From Rhizobium sp. BT03 (GTDB lineage Bacteria; Pseudomonadota; Alphaproteobacteria; Rhizobiales; Rhizobiaceae): 64,000 bases of DNA. The translations under genes and the position numbers were made by a program. The notes beneath the pieces are model-generated. The model did no database searches and was not told where the DNA came from. It was given only the letters and a program-made list of their open reading frames with translations. Of this stretch, positions 1 to 7,645 are shown one piece after another; position 1 is the first letter of the stretch; each line of letters begins with the position of its first letter. The stretch spans positions 930,001 to 994,000 of the forward strand of contig NZ_CP125640.1 in assembly GCF_030053155.1 (NCBI RefSeq), in the 5' to 3' direction.

Positions 1-1868
1 CAGAGACGCTCCTCATGCTTGAAGATCGTCTTGCCGTAGCGGTCCTGAATGCGGTCGATCAATGTCGGCTTGATCTGCTTGCCGCCGTTGGCGATGACCG
101 AATAGGCCGAGACCATGCGCAGCACCGTGGTGTCGCCGGCGCCGAGCGACATGGAAAGAACCGGCAGCATGTGATCGTAGATGCCGAAGCGCTCGGCATA
201 TTCGGCGACGATGTTCATGCCGAGATCGTTGGCCAGGCGCACCGTCATCAGGTTGCGCGAATGCTCGATGCCCGAACGCAGTGTCGACGGGCCGCCAGAT
301 TCGCCGCCGTAGTTTTCCGGCCTCCAGACCTGGCCGCCCGAGACGATTTCGATCGGCGCGTCCATGATGACGGAGGCCGGCGTATAACCATTGTCCATCG
401 CCGCCGCATAGACGAAGGGCTTGAACGACGAGCCCGGCTGGCGCATCGCCTGGGTGGCGCGGTTGAATTCGGACTGCGAATAGGAGAAGCCGCCGACCAT
501 GGCGAGCACGCGGCCCGTCTTCGGATCCATGGCGACCAGGCCACCCTGCACCTTCGGCGGCTGGCGCAGGCGATAGGAGGTCGACGCCTCGTCACCGAGC
601 TTCTCGACATAGACGACGTCACCGGGGGCCACGGCGCCGACCGGCGATTTCGTGGACTTGCGGGTGGCGTCGGCCGAACGGAAGGCCCATTGCATGTTCT
701 TGGCGTCGATCGTGCCGCGTTGACGATCGGGCGAAACCTTGCCGCTTCCATCCTTGGCCGGCTGCAGGCCGATATCGACATTGCTGTCGGAAACGGCAAG
801 CACGACGGCAAGCCGCCATTCCGGCACGTCGGCAAGTGCCGGAATATCGGCAAGCGCCTTGCCCCAATCGCCGCTGGCATCGATCTGCTTGATCGGGCCG
901 TGGAAACCGCGGCGCTCGTCATAGGTCACCAGACCGTCCTGCAGCGCCTTGCGGGCCGCGAGCTGCATCTGCGGATCGAGCGAGGTGCGCACCGAAAGGC
1001 CACCCTCATAGAGGACCTTCTCGCCATATTGGTCGATCAGCTGGCGGCGCACGGCTTCGGCGAAATAGTCCGAAGCAAAGAGCGAGGGGCCGGTGGTACG
1101 GGCGGTGACGCCGAGCGGCTGCTTCTTGGCTTCCACGCCGTCGCTCTGGCTGACATAGCCGTTCTCGACCATGCGGTCGATTACCCAGTTGCGGCGCTCG
1201 AGCGCAGCTTCCGGATGGCGGAACGGATGATAATTGGCCGGGCCTTTCGGCAAGGATGCCAGATAGGCGGCCTCGGCGACGGTCAGTTCGGTGACGGATT
1301 TGTTGAAATAGGTCAGCGCGGCGCCGGCGATGCCGTAGGAATTCAGGCCGAAGAAGATCTCGTTCAGGTAGAGCTCAAGGATCTTGTCCTTGCTGTAGGC
1401 CTGCTCGATGCGGAAGGACAGGATCGCTTCCTTGATCTTGCGGTCGATCGTCTGGTCGGAGCTCAGAAGGAAGTTCTTGGCCACCTGCTGGGTGATGGTG
1501 GAAGCGCCGACAGGGCGGCGGCCGGAACCGAAATTCTGCAGGTTGACGAGGATGGCGCGGCCGAGACCGGTGAGATCGACGCCCGGGTGATTGTAGAAAT
1601 TCTTGTCTTCGGCCGACAGGAAAGCCGCCTTGACGCGGTCGGGGATGGCCTGGATCGGCAGGAAGAGACGCTTTTCCTTGGCGTATTCAGCCATCAGTGC
1701 ACCGTTGCCGGCGTGGACACGGGTGGTCACCGGCGGCGCATAGCTGTTCAGAACGGCATAGTCAGGGAGATCCTTCGCGACGTTGGCGAGATAGATGGCA
1801 ACACCCGCCGCCGCGACCAGAAACAGGACGCAGGCCATTCCGAAGAAATATCCAAAAAGTCTAACCAT
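1..1868 (-). CDS. mrcA: Penicillin-binding protein 1A (class A PBP), C-terminus outside the window
   Basis: Bifunctional peptidoglycan synthase anchored in the inner membrane: it polymerises glycan strands and cross-links peptides. The start ATG at 1868-1866 is followed by one membrane segment (about residues 5-28). The glycosyltransferase domain shows SAEDKNFYNHPG with the catalytic Glu near residue 87, then TITQQVAKN and the ELYLNEIFFG block. The transpeptidase domain shows the SSFK active-site motif near residue 479 and SRN about 60 residues later. The reading frame is open through base 1, so at least the KTG-type motif and the C-terminus lie off the left edge. The Shine-Dalgarno in front of the ATG is weak. 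The next gene upstream is the cell-wall amidase on the same strand, so the two form a peptidoglycan gene pair. Confidence 0.95.
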   Translation of the reverse strand, partial: MVRLFGYFFGMACVLFLVAAAGVAIYLANVAKDLPDYAVLNSYAPPVTTRVHAGNGALMAEYAKEKRLFLPIQAIPDRVKAAFLSAEDKNFYNHPGVDLTGLGRAILVNLQNFGSGRRPVGASTITQQVAKNFLLSSDQTIDRKIKEAILSFRIEQAYSKDKILELYLNEIFFGLNSYGIAGAALTYFNKSVTELTVAEAAYLASLPKGPANYHPFRHPEAALERRNWVIDRMVENGYVSQSDGVEAKKQPLGVTARTTGPSLFASDYFAEAVRRQLIDQYGEKVLYEGGLSVRTSLDPQMQLAARKALQDGLVTYDERRGFHGPIKQIDASGDWGKALADIPALADVPEWRLAVVLAVSDSNVDIGLQPAKDGSGKVSPDRQRGTIDAKNMQWAFRSADATRKSTKSPVGAVAPGDVVYVEKLGDEASTSYRLRQPPKVQGGLVAMDPKTGRVLAMVGGFSYSQSEFNRATQAMRQPGSSFKPFVYAAAMDNGYTPASVIMDAPIEIVSGGQVWRPENYGGESGGPSTLRSGIEHSRNLMTVRLANDLGMNIVAEYAERFGIYDHMLPVLSMSLGAGDTTVLRMVSAYSVIANGGKQIKPTLIDRIQDRYGKTIFKHEERL

Positions 1869-2232
1869 ATTTTCAGCTACCGGTCTCTTCGATCTTCAAT
1901 CGGCGCAGAACGCAACGATTGCACGGATCAAGGCAATTTGCACGTTGCGCGGCTTACTCCATGAGCGCTACCGCCACAAGCCGATTCCGCGCCACAGGCT
2001 TACGAAACATAAGCCGGAGTAACGGCGCGATTGTGAGGAAAATAGGGCTCTGCCCGCCGCATTCACCGCTATATCGGCGTTTCATCAGGACTGTCACATC
2101 CAAGCAACGCCCGTCCCCGCCGCCCATCCGAGCCGTCCTGCTCAGAATTTGAGTCAGGCAAGGCGCATTAAGTCGTTGTTTTCACGGATAGCGCCGACCC
2201 GAAACCCCTATGGATTTATGGGGCGGCAAGCA
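1869..2232. other. Intergenic region between amiC and mrcA
   Basis: No gene is supported in these 364 bases. There is a short hairpin at 1997-2015 (GGCTTA/TAAGCC arms, 7-base loop). I see no convincing -35/-10 pair for mrcA and no U-tracted terminator after amiC. Open frames through here lack ribosome binding sites and family similarity. Confidence 0.5.
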
Positions 2233-3504
2233 TCAGCCGCCATTCGCCATGACGGCGGCGCGGTAGCGCTTCACTGCCTCGGTCAAAAGACCGACGATTT
2301 TGCCGCGCCAGGTCTCGTCGAGCAGCAGTTTCTCGTCCTCGGCATTCGAGAGGAAGCCGAGTTCGAGAAGGATCGACGGCACGTCGGGGGCCTGCAGCAC
2401 GCGGAAGCCGGCATGACGGTGCGGATTGTTGATGGTGCCGACCTGATCCTTGAAGGAATTCAGCACGCTCTCGGCCAGCGAGATGGAGAAAGCCTGGGTC
2501 TCGCGCCGTGTCAGATCGAGCAGGATATCGGCGACCTCGGGCGGCTCGGCGACCGTTTCCTTGCCGGCGATCTGATCGGAGAGATTTTCGCGTTCGGCAA
2601 GGTCGGCGGCGAGCTTGTCGGACGCCTTGTCGGAGATGGTGTAGACGGTGGCGCCGCGGATATCCTTCTGCTTCAGCGTGTCGGCATGCAGCGAAATGAA
2701 CAGCCCGGCATGGTTCTGGCGGGCGATCAGCACGCGCTGCGACAGCGACAGGAACTCGTCGTCTTCGCGCGTCAGGAAAGCCTTGATGCCCGGCTCCTTG
2801 TTCAGCCGCTCGGTCAGGGCCTTGGCAAAGGCAAGCGTCACCTGCTTTTCCTCGGTCTTGGTGTCGACGCCGATCGCGCCGGTATCGATGCCGCCATGGC
2901 CGGCGTCGACGGCGATGACGAAATCGCCGGGGGCGGCTTTCTCAGCCGCCGGAATGGCGCTCGTCGTCTGGGCCGCCTCGCTCCGATCGTTCCAGGCCCG
3001 ATCGTTCCAGGTTTGCGTCTTGACCAGTTCGGCGAAGGCCTGCTTGTCAATCATCTCGGCATCGAGCACGAGGCGATGACCCTTGCCGGCCTCGTCGGCC
3101 TGCACCTTGGCGAGCGCCAGTTTCACCGGCCCTGCCGTCGTGAGCACGATGCGCGCGCTTTCCTCGTCCATCTTGCCGTAGCGGATATCCTTGAAGAGGC
3201 CGCGGGCGGCGAGATCCTTGGCCGGAAAACCGAAGGCGGTCGCCGGCAGGTCGATGACGATGCGTTCCGGATTGGCGATATAGTGGACGGAGAAACGCGG
3301 TTCGTGATCGAAATCGATGACGATACGTGTCCTTGCATCGTCGCCGACGATGCGCGCGCCATAGGCAAGCAACGGATCGCCGGCCTCGACGGAACCAGCA
3401 ACGGCCGGCAGCAGACTGACGGCCAGAAGCGCCGTCAGAACCCCTCTTGCGAATGTCGATCGCCGCACTGCGGAATTCGCCGCGATCCGAGCCCTCTTAA
3501 ACAA
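2233..3504 (-). CDS. amiC: N-acetylmuramoyl-L-alanine amidase (AMIN + Amidase_3)
   Basis: Exported, zinc-dependent amidase that removes stem peptides from peptidoglycan, normally used for daughter-cell separation. The 423-residue product starts with a basic stretch and a hydrophobic signal sequence (about 1-42). An AMIN domain follows (about 45-150, with RIVIDFDHEPRFSV and RIVIDLPATAFG), then a linker, then the Amidase_3 catalytic domain (about 195-415). Zinc-site motifs are DAGHGGIDTGAIG, FISLHAD and LLELGFLSNAEDEKLL. A six-residue near-duplication (WNDRAWNDR) sits in the linker and matches a short DNA tandem duplication near 2990-3010. It is transcribed toward mrcA. The amiC name is by domain architecture; AmiA and AmiB paralogues share the catalytic domain. 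Confidence 0.93.
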   Translation of the reverse strand: MFKRARIAANSAVRRSTFARGVLTALLAVSLLPAVAGSVEAGDPLLAYGARIVGDDARTRIVIDFDHEPRFSVHYIANPERIVIDLPATAFGFPAKDLAARGLFKDIRYGKMDEESARIVLTTAGPVKLALAKVQADEAGKGHRLVLDAEMIDKQAFAELVKTQTWNDRAWNDRSEAAQTTSAIPAAEKAAPGDFVIAVDAGHGGIDTGAIGVDTKTEEKQVTLAFAKALTERLNKEPGIKAFLTREDDEFLSLSQRVLIARQNHAGLFISLHADTLKQKDIRGATVYTISDKASDKLAADLAERENLSDQIAGKETVAEPPEVADILLDLTRRETQAFSISLAESVLNSFKDQVGTINNPHRHAGFRVLQAPDVPSILLELGFLSNAEDEKLLLDETWRGKIVGLLTEAVKRYRAAVMANGG

Positions 3505-4129
3505 TAACCCGCCACACCCTATCTGTTGCTCCGATGGAGCCGATGCGGCCGCGTCGAACGTCGCTTGGACGAAACACCCTTTGCGGCCAGCCGAATCACG
3601 ACCACTTTATTCCCAGCTTCTATGCGTTACGAAATCCATCAATATTATGGCACATTTGGCTTTTCCCTTGCTATTGTGACACAGAAAACATACAACGAAT
3701 TTTAGGGTAAAGTGTTGACGGGATAGAGTCGCCGCAAAGGCTGCCAGCCAGATCAGGACCTGGCGCCACACCGGTCATCGTCCGCCGTCTCATGCGCTTC
3801 ATCCCTAGAACTGGATCCTGATTTTCCGGCTTATTGTCGGAATTCATTGGTGGATCAGCCACCACGCTCTCAGGGAGCAAACTCATCGGACCCGAACGGG
3901 TCTTCGTATTTGTCGATCACGCTTGGTTGTTGATGGTTTCGCAGCAGGTTTTATCTGAAGTGTACAGGCCCCGGACCGAAACGGTTCCGGCTGCGGTCTG
4001 GCTGCTGCCCTCCCCCTCGCACCAGGCGCGACTTTCATTATCCGGCGCGGCTACAGTGGACCGCATTCCTTCTGTTTCAACAGCAGTCGGGAATGCGCTC
4101 TCGCGGCCACGCCGAGGAGCACAGCTTAC
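3505..4129 (+). promoter_or_regulatory. Long leader / upstream region of rne
   Basis: A 625-base gap separates the divergent amiC and rne genes. Small open frames here, such as 3671-3886 on minus, have no supporting signals. The stretch around 3600-3720 is AT-rich compared with its surroundings and carries a possible promoter (TTGCTA at 3669-3674, TACAAC at 3691-3696). That would give a leader of roughly 430 bases. Long leaders serve autoregulation of RNase E in enterobacteria; whether this one does so is inference. Confidence 0.4.
3669..3696 (+). promoter_or_regulatory. Possible rne promoter (-35 TTGCTA, -10 TACAAC)
   Basis: The two boxes are separated by 16 bases in an AT-rich patch upstream of rne. 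The match to consensus is moderate and the site is offered only as a candidate. Confidence 0.25.
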
Positions 4130-7012
4130 ATGGCAGACAAAATGCTTATCGATGCGTCTCACGAGGAAGAGACGCGCGTCGTTGTCGTTCGCGGGAACCG
4201 CATAGAAGAATTTGACTTCGAGTCCCAGCACAAGAAGCAGATCCGCGGCAACATCTATCTGGCAAAGGTAACGAGGGTCGAGCCCTCGCTGCAGGCCGCT
4301 TTCGTCGACTACGGCGGCAACCGGCACGGCTTCCTGGCCTTCGCCGAAATCCATCCCGACTATTATCAGATACCGCTTGCCGACCGTCAGGCGCTGCTTC
4401 GGGCCGAAGCCGAGGAGCATCGCCGCGACGAAGACGTCGAGCATGTCGAAACCGCGCCGATGGTCGATCTTTCCAAGCAGGATCAGCCGGATGTCGGCAT
4501 CGTTCCGGCTGAGGCGCCGGAAACGGCTGCCGTGACGGAAGAGCCGGCAGCGGTAGAGGCAGCGGCATCGCCCGAGGCCGCTGAGGAAGCGCCGGCCAAG
4601 AAGGCCAGACCGCGCCGCAGCCGCAAGAAGGCAGCCGAGCCGGCTGCCGAGACGACGGCGACCGAGGACGCCGTTCCCACTGATGTCGAGGCCGAAGGCG
4701 CTTCGGGCGTCGACAACGAGGATGACGGCTCGACCGGCGGCACGATGGCCGCCATGGTGGAAACAGACTCGATCTCCGAGGACGTCGATACCAGCAAGCG
4801 TCGCCACGATGATGACGACGACGATGACGATCACGGCGAAGAGGAAGTCATCGAATCCGTCGGCGCCGAAGACGCGATGGAAGAAGTGCCGGACCGCGTG
4901 CAGCGCAAGCCGCGCAAACAGTACCGCATCCAGGAAGTCATCAAGCGCCGCCAGATCCTGCTCGTGCAGGTCGCCAAGGAAGAGCGCGGCAACAAGGGCG
5001 CGGCGCTAACCACCTATCTGTCGCTTGCCGGCCGCTATTCCGTGCTGATGCCGAACACGGCGCGCGGCGGCGGCATTTCCCGCAAGATCACCAATCCTGC
5101 CGACCGCAAGCGCCTGAAGGAAATCGCGCGCATGCTCGAAGTGCCGCAGGGCATGGGCGTCATCCTGCGCACCGCCGGCGCCAACCGCACCAAGGTCGAG
5201 GTCAAGCGCGACTTCGAATATCTGATGCGCCTGTGGGAGAACGTGCGCACGCTGACGCTGGCGTCCACCGCGCCCTGCCTCGTCTATGAGGAAGGCTCGC
5301 TGATCAAGCGCTCGATCCGCGACCTCTATAACAAGGATATCGGCGAGATCATCGTTGCCGGCGAAGACGGCTATCGTGAAGCCAAAGACTTCATGAAGAT
5401 GCTGATGCCGAGCCATGCCAAGGTGGTTCAGCCCTATCGCGACATCCACCCGATCTTTTCGCGCTCCGGCATCGAAGCCCAGCTCGACCGCATGCTGCAG
5501 CCGCAGGTGACGCTGCGTTCCGGCGGCTACCTGATCATGAACCAGACGGAAGCGCTGGTTTCGATCGACGTCAACTCCGGCCGCTCGACGCGCGAACACT
5601 CGATCGAGGACACCGCGCTGCAGACCAACCTCGAAGCCGCTGAGGAAATCGCCCGCCAGCTTCGCCTGCGCGACCTTGCCGGCCTGATCGTCATCGACTT
5701 CATCGACATGGAAGAAAAGCGCAACAACCGCGCCGTCGAGAAGAAGCTGAAGGAATGCCTGAAGAACGATCGCGCCCGCATCCAGGTCGGCCGGATCTCG
5801 CATTTCGGCCTGCTCGAAATGTCGCGCCAGCGTATCCGCGCCTCGGTTCTCGAATCGACGACGCAGGTCTGCTCGCATTGCGGCGGCAGCGGCCATGTGC
5901 GTTCGCAGTCCTCCGTCGCGCTGCATGTCCTGCGCGGTATCGAGGAATATCTGCTCAAGAATACCACGCACAACATCAGCGTACGCACCACGCCTGACAT
6001 TGCGCTCTACCTGCTCAACCACAAGCGCCAGACGATTATCGACTACGAAAACCGTTTCGGCGTCGCTATCGTCATCGATGCGGATGGTTCGGTCGGCGCG
6101 CAGCATTTCGCCATCGATCGCGGCGAGGCCGTGGAAAACCCGGTCAAGATCGAGACGCTCTTCAACTTCGCAGCCATTCCCGAGGATGACGACGACGACA
6201 TCGTCATCGAAATGGATGAGGACGAAGACGAGGAGATCGAGGAAAAGCCGGCCGCCGCCGAGCGCCCCGTTGCGGCGCGCTCGGAAGGCGAAGGTGACGG
6301 CAACCGCAAGCGCAAGCGCCGCCGGCGCCGGCGCGGTCGCAACGGCAATGCCGAGCAGCCGGCATCGACGGCTGGCGAAGCTGGCGACGAGGATGAAGAC
6401 GGCGACGACGAGGGCGGCGAAGGTGATGAAAACACCGAAGGCACGCCCGAGACGCTGGCTGAAAGCGAAGAATCGCAGCGCCGCAAGCGCCGCCGTCGCG
6501 GCAAGCGCGGCGGTCGCCGCAACCGCGCCGAGGATGGTTCCGAACTGACGGCCGGCGAAGCCGGTGAAGACAATGGCGCTGAAGAGGGCGAAGGCGACGT
6601 TTCGAACGATGGCGCTCCCGGGGAAGCCGAAACTGTCGAAGCGGTAGCCGAGCAGGCTGGCGAAAGCCAGGCCGCAGCCGCCGCTGTCGAGGCTGCGGCG
6701 GTCGTCACCGAGGATGTCAAGCCCGCCCGTGGCCGCGGCCGCCGCAAAGCCGCAGCAGCGCCGGTCGAGGAGCCCGTGGTAGAAGCGGCTCCTGTCGCCG
6801 AAGCCGAGCCGGAACTGGTCGAGGCCTCCGCCGATCTCGAAACGCCCGCCCAGGAAGAAGCGCAGGAAGAGACGAAGCCGGTTCGCGCCAACCGCGAATC
6901 CAACATCACCTCCTCCGAGCCGACGGTGAAATCCACCCGCAGCGAAAATGGCGAAAGCGACGACGGCAAGCCGAAGAAAGCCGGCTGGTGGCAGCGCCGT
7001 GGCTTCTTTTGA
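4130..7012 (+). CDS. rne: Ribonuclease E
   Basis: Endoribonuclease and degradosome scaffold for mRNA decay and for rRNA/tRNA processing. The start ATG at 4130 is preceded by AGGAG. The 960-residue protein has an N-terminal S1-type RNA-binding region that is split: IYLAKVTRVEPSLQAAFVDYG ends near residue 65, and the domain resumes about 180 residues later at VIKRRQILLVQVAKEERG. The insert between them is Ala/Glu/Lys-rich with a run of aspartates. The DNase I-like catalytic region contains SIDVNSGRSTREHS and GLIVIDFIDMEEKRNNR with the metal-binding aspartates. The zinc-link cysteines are in CSHCGGSGHVRS. The C-terminal third is disordered, alternating acidic and Arg-rich tracts, and ends KKAGWWQRRGFF. 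A strong terminator follows 26 bases after the stop. Confidence 0.97.
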   Translation: MADKMLIDASHEEETRVVVVRGNRIEEFDFESQHKKQIRGNIYLAKVTRVEPSLQAAFVDYGGNRHGFLAFAEIHPDYYQIPLADRQALLRAEAEEHRRDEDVEHVETAPMVDLSKQDQPDVGIVPAEAPETAAVTEEPAAVEAAASPEAAEEAPAKKARPRRSRKKAAEPAAETTATEDAVPTDVEAEGASGVDNEDDGSTGGTMAAMVETDSISEDVDTSKRRHDDDDDDDDHGEEEVIESVGAEDAMEEVPDRVQRKPRKQYRIQEVIKRRQILLVQVAKEERGNKGAALTTYLSLAGRYSVLMPNTARGGGISRKITNPADRKRLKEIARMLEVPQGMGVILRTAGANRTKVEVKRDFEYLMRLWENVRTLTLASTAPCLVYEEGSLIKRSIRDLYNKDIGEIIVAGEDGYREAKDFMKMLMPSHAKVVQPYRDIHPIFSRSGIEAQLDRMLQPQVTLRSGGYLIMNQTEALVSIDVNSGRSTREHSIEDTALQTNLEAAEEIARQLRLRDLAGLIVIDFIDMEEKRNNRAVEKKLKECLKNDRARIQVGRISHFGLLEMSRQRIRASVLESTTQVCSHCGGSGHVRSQSSVALHVLRGIEEYLLKNTTHNISVRTTPDIALYLLNHKRQTIIDYENRFGVAIVIDADGSVGAQHFAIDRGEAVENPVKIETLFNFAAIPEDDDDDIVIEMDEDEDEEIEEKPAAAERPVAARSEGEGDGNRKRKRRRRRRGRNGNAEQPASTAGEAGDEDEDGDDEGGEGDENTEGTPETLAESEESQRRKRRRRGKRGGRRNRAEDGSELTAGEAGEDNGAEEGEGDVSNDGAPGEAETVEAVAEQAGESQAAAAAVEAAAVVTEDVKPARGRGRRKAAAAPVEEPVVEAAPVAEAEPELVEASADLETPAQEEAQEETKPVRANRESNITSSEPTVKSTRSENGESDDGKPKKAGWWQRRGFF

Positions 7013-7038
7013 ACGCTGATTTTCGGACGTAAATGATC

Positions 7039-7070
7039 AATCCGGCCGCGGCGACGCGGCCGGATTTTTT
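7039..7070 (+). terminator. Rho-independent terminator of rne
   Basis: Perfect 12-bp GC-rich stem (AATCCGGCCGCG, GCGA loop, CGCGGCCGGATT) followed by a short U-tract. It lies 26 bases after the rne stop codon. Confidence 0.9.
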
Positions 7071-7147
7071 GTTTGTGGCGGTTGGGCAAAGTTGAACCCG
7101 GAGGGCTGGGCGTGTACCTTCACGATATTGGTGCAATCGAGGTGGTC

Positions 7148-7357
7148 ATGCCGACGATGATCGATATCGATGACGGCTTGCTCGACGCAGCAATGATCGT
7201 CACGGGATTGGCGACAAAGGAGGCCGCCGTCGAACAGGCTTTGCGACTCCTCATCGAGAGGCACCGCCGGAAAAATGCGATCGCAGATCTCGCGGGGACA
7301 GGCTGGGAAGGCGACCTGGAGGAGATACGTTGCGACCAGCCGGACGGCAGACGGTGA
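7148..7357 (+). CDS. VapB-type antitoxin, orphan
   Basis: Small DNA-binding antitoxin of the VapB (DUF2191-like) family. The 69-residue product reads MPTMIDIDDGLLDAAM, then TKEAAVEQALRLLIERHRR, and ends with a GWEGDLEEIR-type toxin-binding tail. The ATG at 7148 is chosen because GAGGTGG sits about 6 bases upstream; an in-frame ATG at 7157 is the alternative. The stop codon overlaps a GTG (GTGA at 7354-7357), the usual coupling to a vapC toxin gene. Here the toxin frame ends after 16 codons, so the antitoxin appears to have outlived its toxin. Confidence 0.75.
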   Translation: MPTMIDIDDGLLDAAMIVTGLATKEAAVEQALRLLIERHRRKNAIADLAGTGWEGDLEEIRCDQPDGRR

Positions 7358-7404
7358 TCGTCGTTGACAGTTCGAATTTGGATCGGTGCATCTGCGCGGG
7401 ATAA
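7354..7404 (+). pseudogene. Stub of a VapC (PIN-domain) toxin gene
   Basis: From the GTG that overlaps the antitoxin stop, the frame reads VIVVDSSN and then LDRCICAG before a TAA at 7402-7404. The first eight residues match the usual PIN-domain start, (M/V)IVVDSS, which carries the first catalytic aspartate. Everything after is unrelated. A mosaic intergenic repeat begins 37 bases downstream, so the rest of the toxin was probably lost by deletion. The assignment rests on eight residues plus gene context. Confidence 0.6.
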
Positions 7405-7440
7405 GTGCGGTCAGCCCGGTCCGGGCGATCGCCGATGCCG

Positions 7441-7578
7441 GCCCCTCATCCGCCTGCCGGCACCTTCTCCCCGTAAACGGGGCGAAGGAGGATAGCCGCG
7501 ACCTCTCCGTTCCCTACCGACCTCTCGCAGGGCACGTCCCCTCGCCCCGTTTACGGGGAGAGGGTTAGGGTGAGGGGC
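7441..7578. repeat. Rhizobium-type intergenic mosaic palindromic repeat, copy 1
   Basis: A 138-base imperfect inverted repeat. It begins GCCCCTCATCCGCCTGCCGG, contains CCCCGTAAACGGGG and CCCCGTTTACGGGG palindromes, and ends GGGTTAGGGTGAGGGGC. A near-identical copy lies at 62611-62747. It resembles the RIME class of rhizobial intergenic elements, a comparison made from memory. No open frame within it is believable. Confidence 0.85.
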
Positions 7579-7645
7579 AGCCATGGGTACAGCGCTTCGC
7601 TATCGCTCGGATCGACAGGAGACGAACACAATATCCCGCCTGCGG

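Noticed and set aside
15..1964. 649-residue open frame on plus opposite mrcA
   Set aside because: Antisense shadow of the PBP1A gene; no ribosome binding site and His/Arg/Asp-rich translation typical of reversed GC-rich coding DNA.
2149..3507. 452-residue frame on plus opposite the amidase
   Set aside because: The minus-strand frame has signal peptide, AMIN and Amidase_3 motifs; this one has none.
3671..3886. Short frame on minus in the rne leader
   Set aside because: No ribosome binding site, no family features, located within the likely rne leader.
6043..7089. Ser/Pro-rich frame on minus opposite the RNase E C-terminus
   Set aside because: Produced by the repetitive Glu/Ala/Arg codons of the RNase E tail read backwards.
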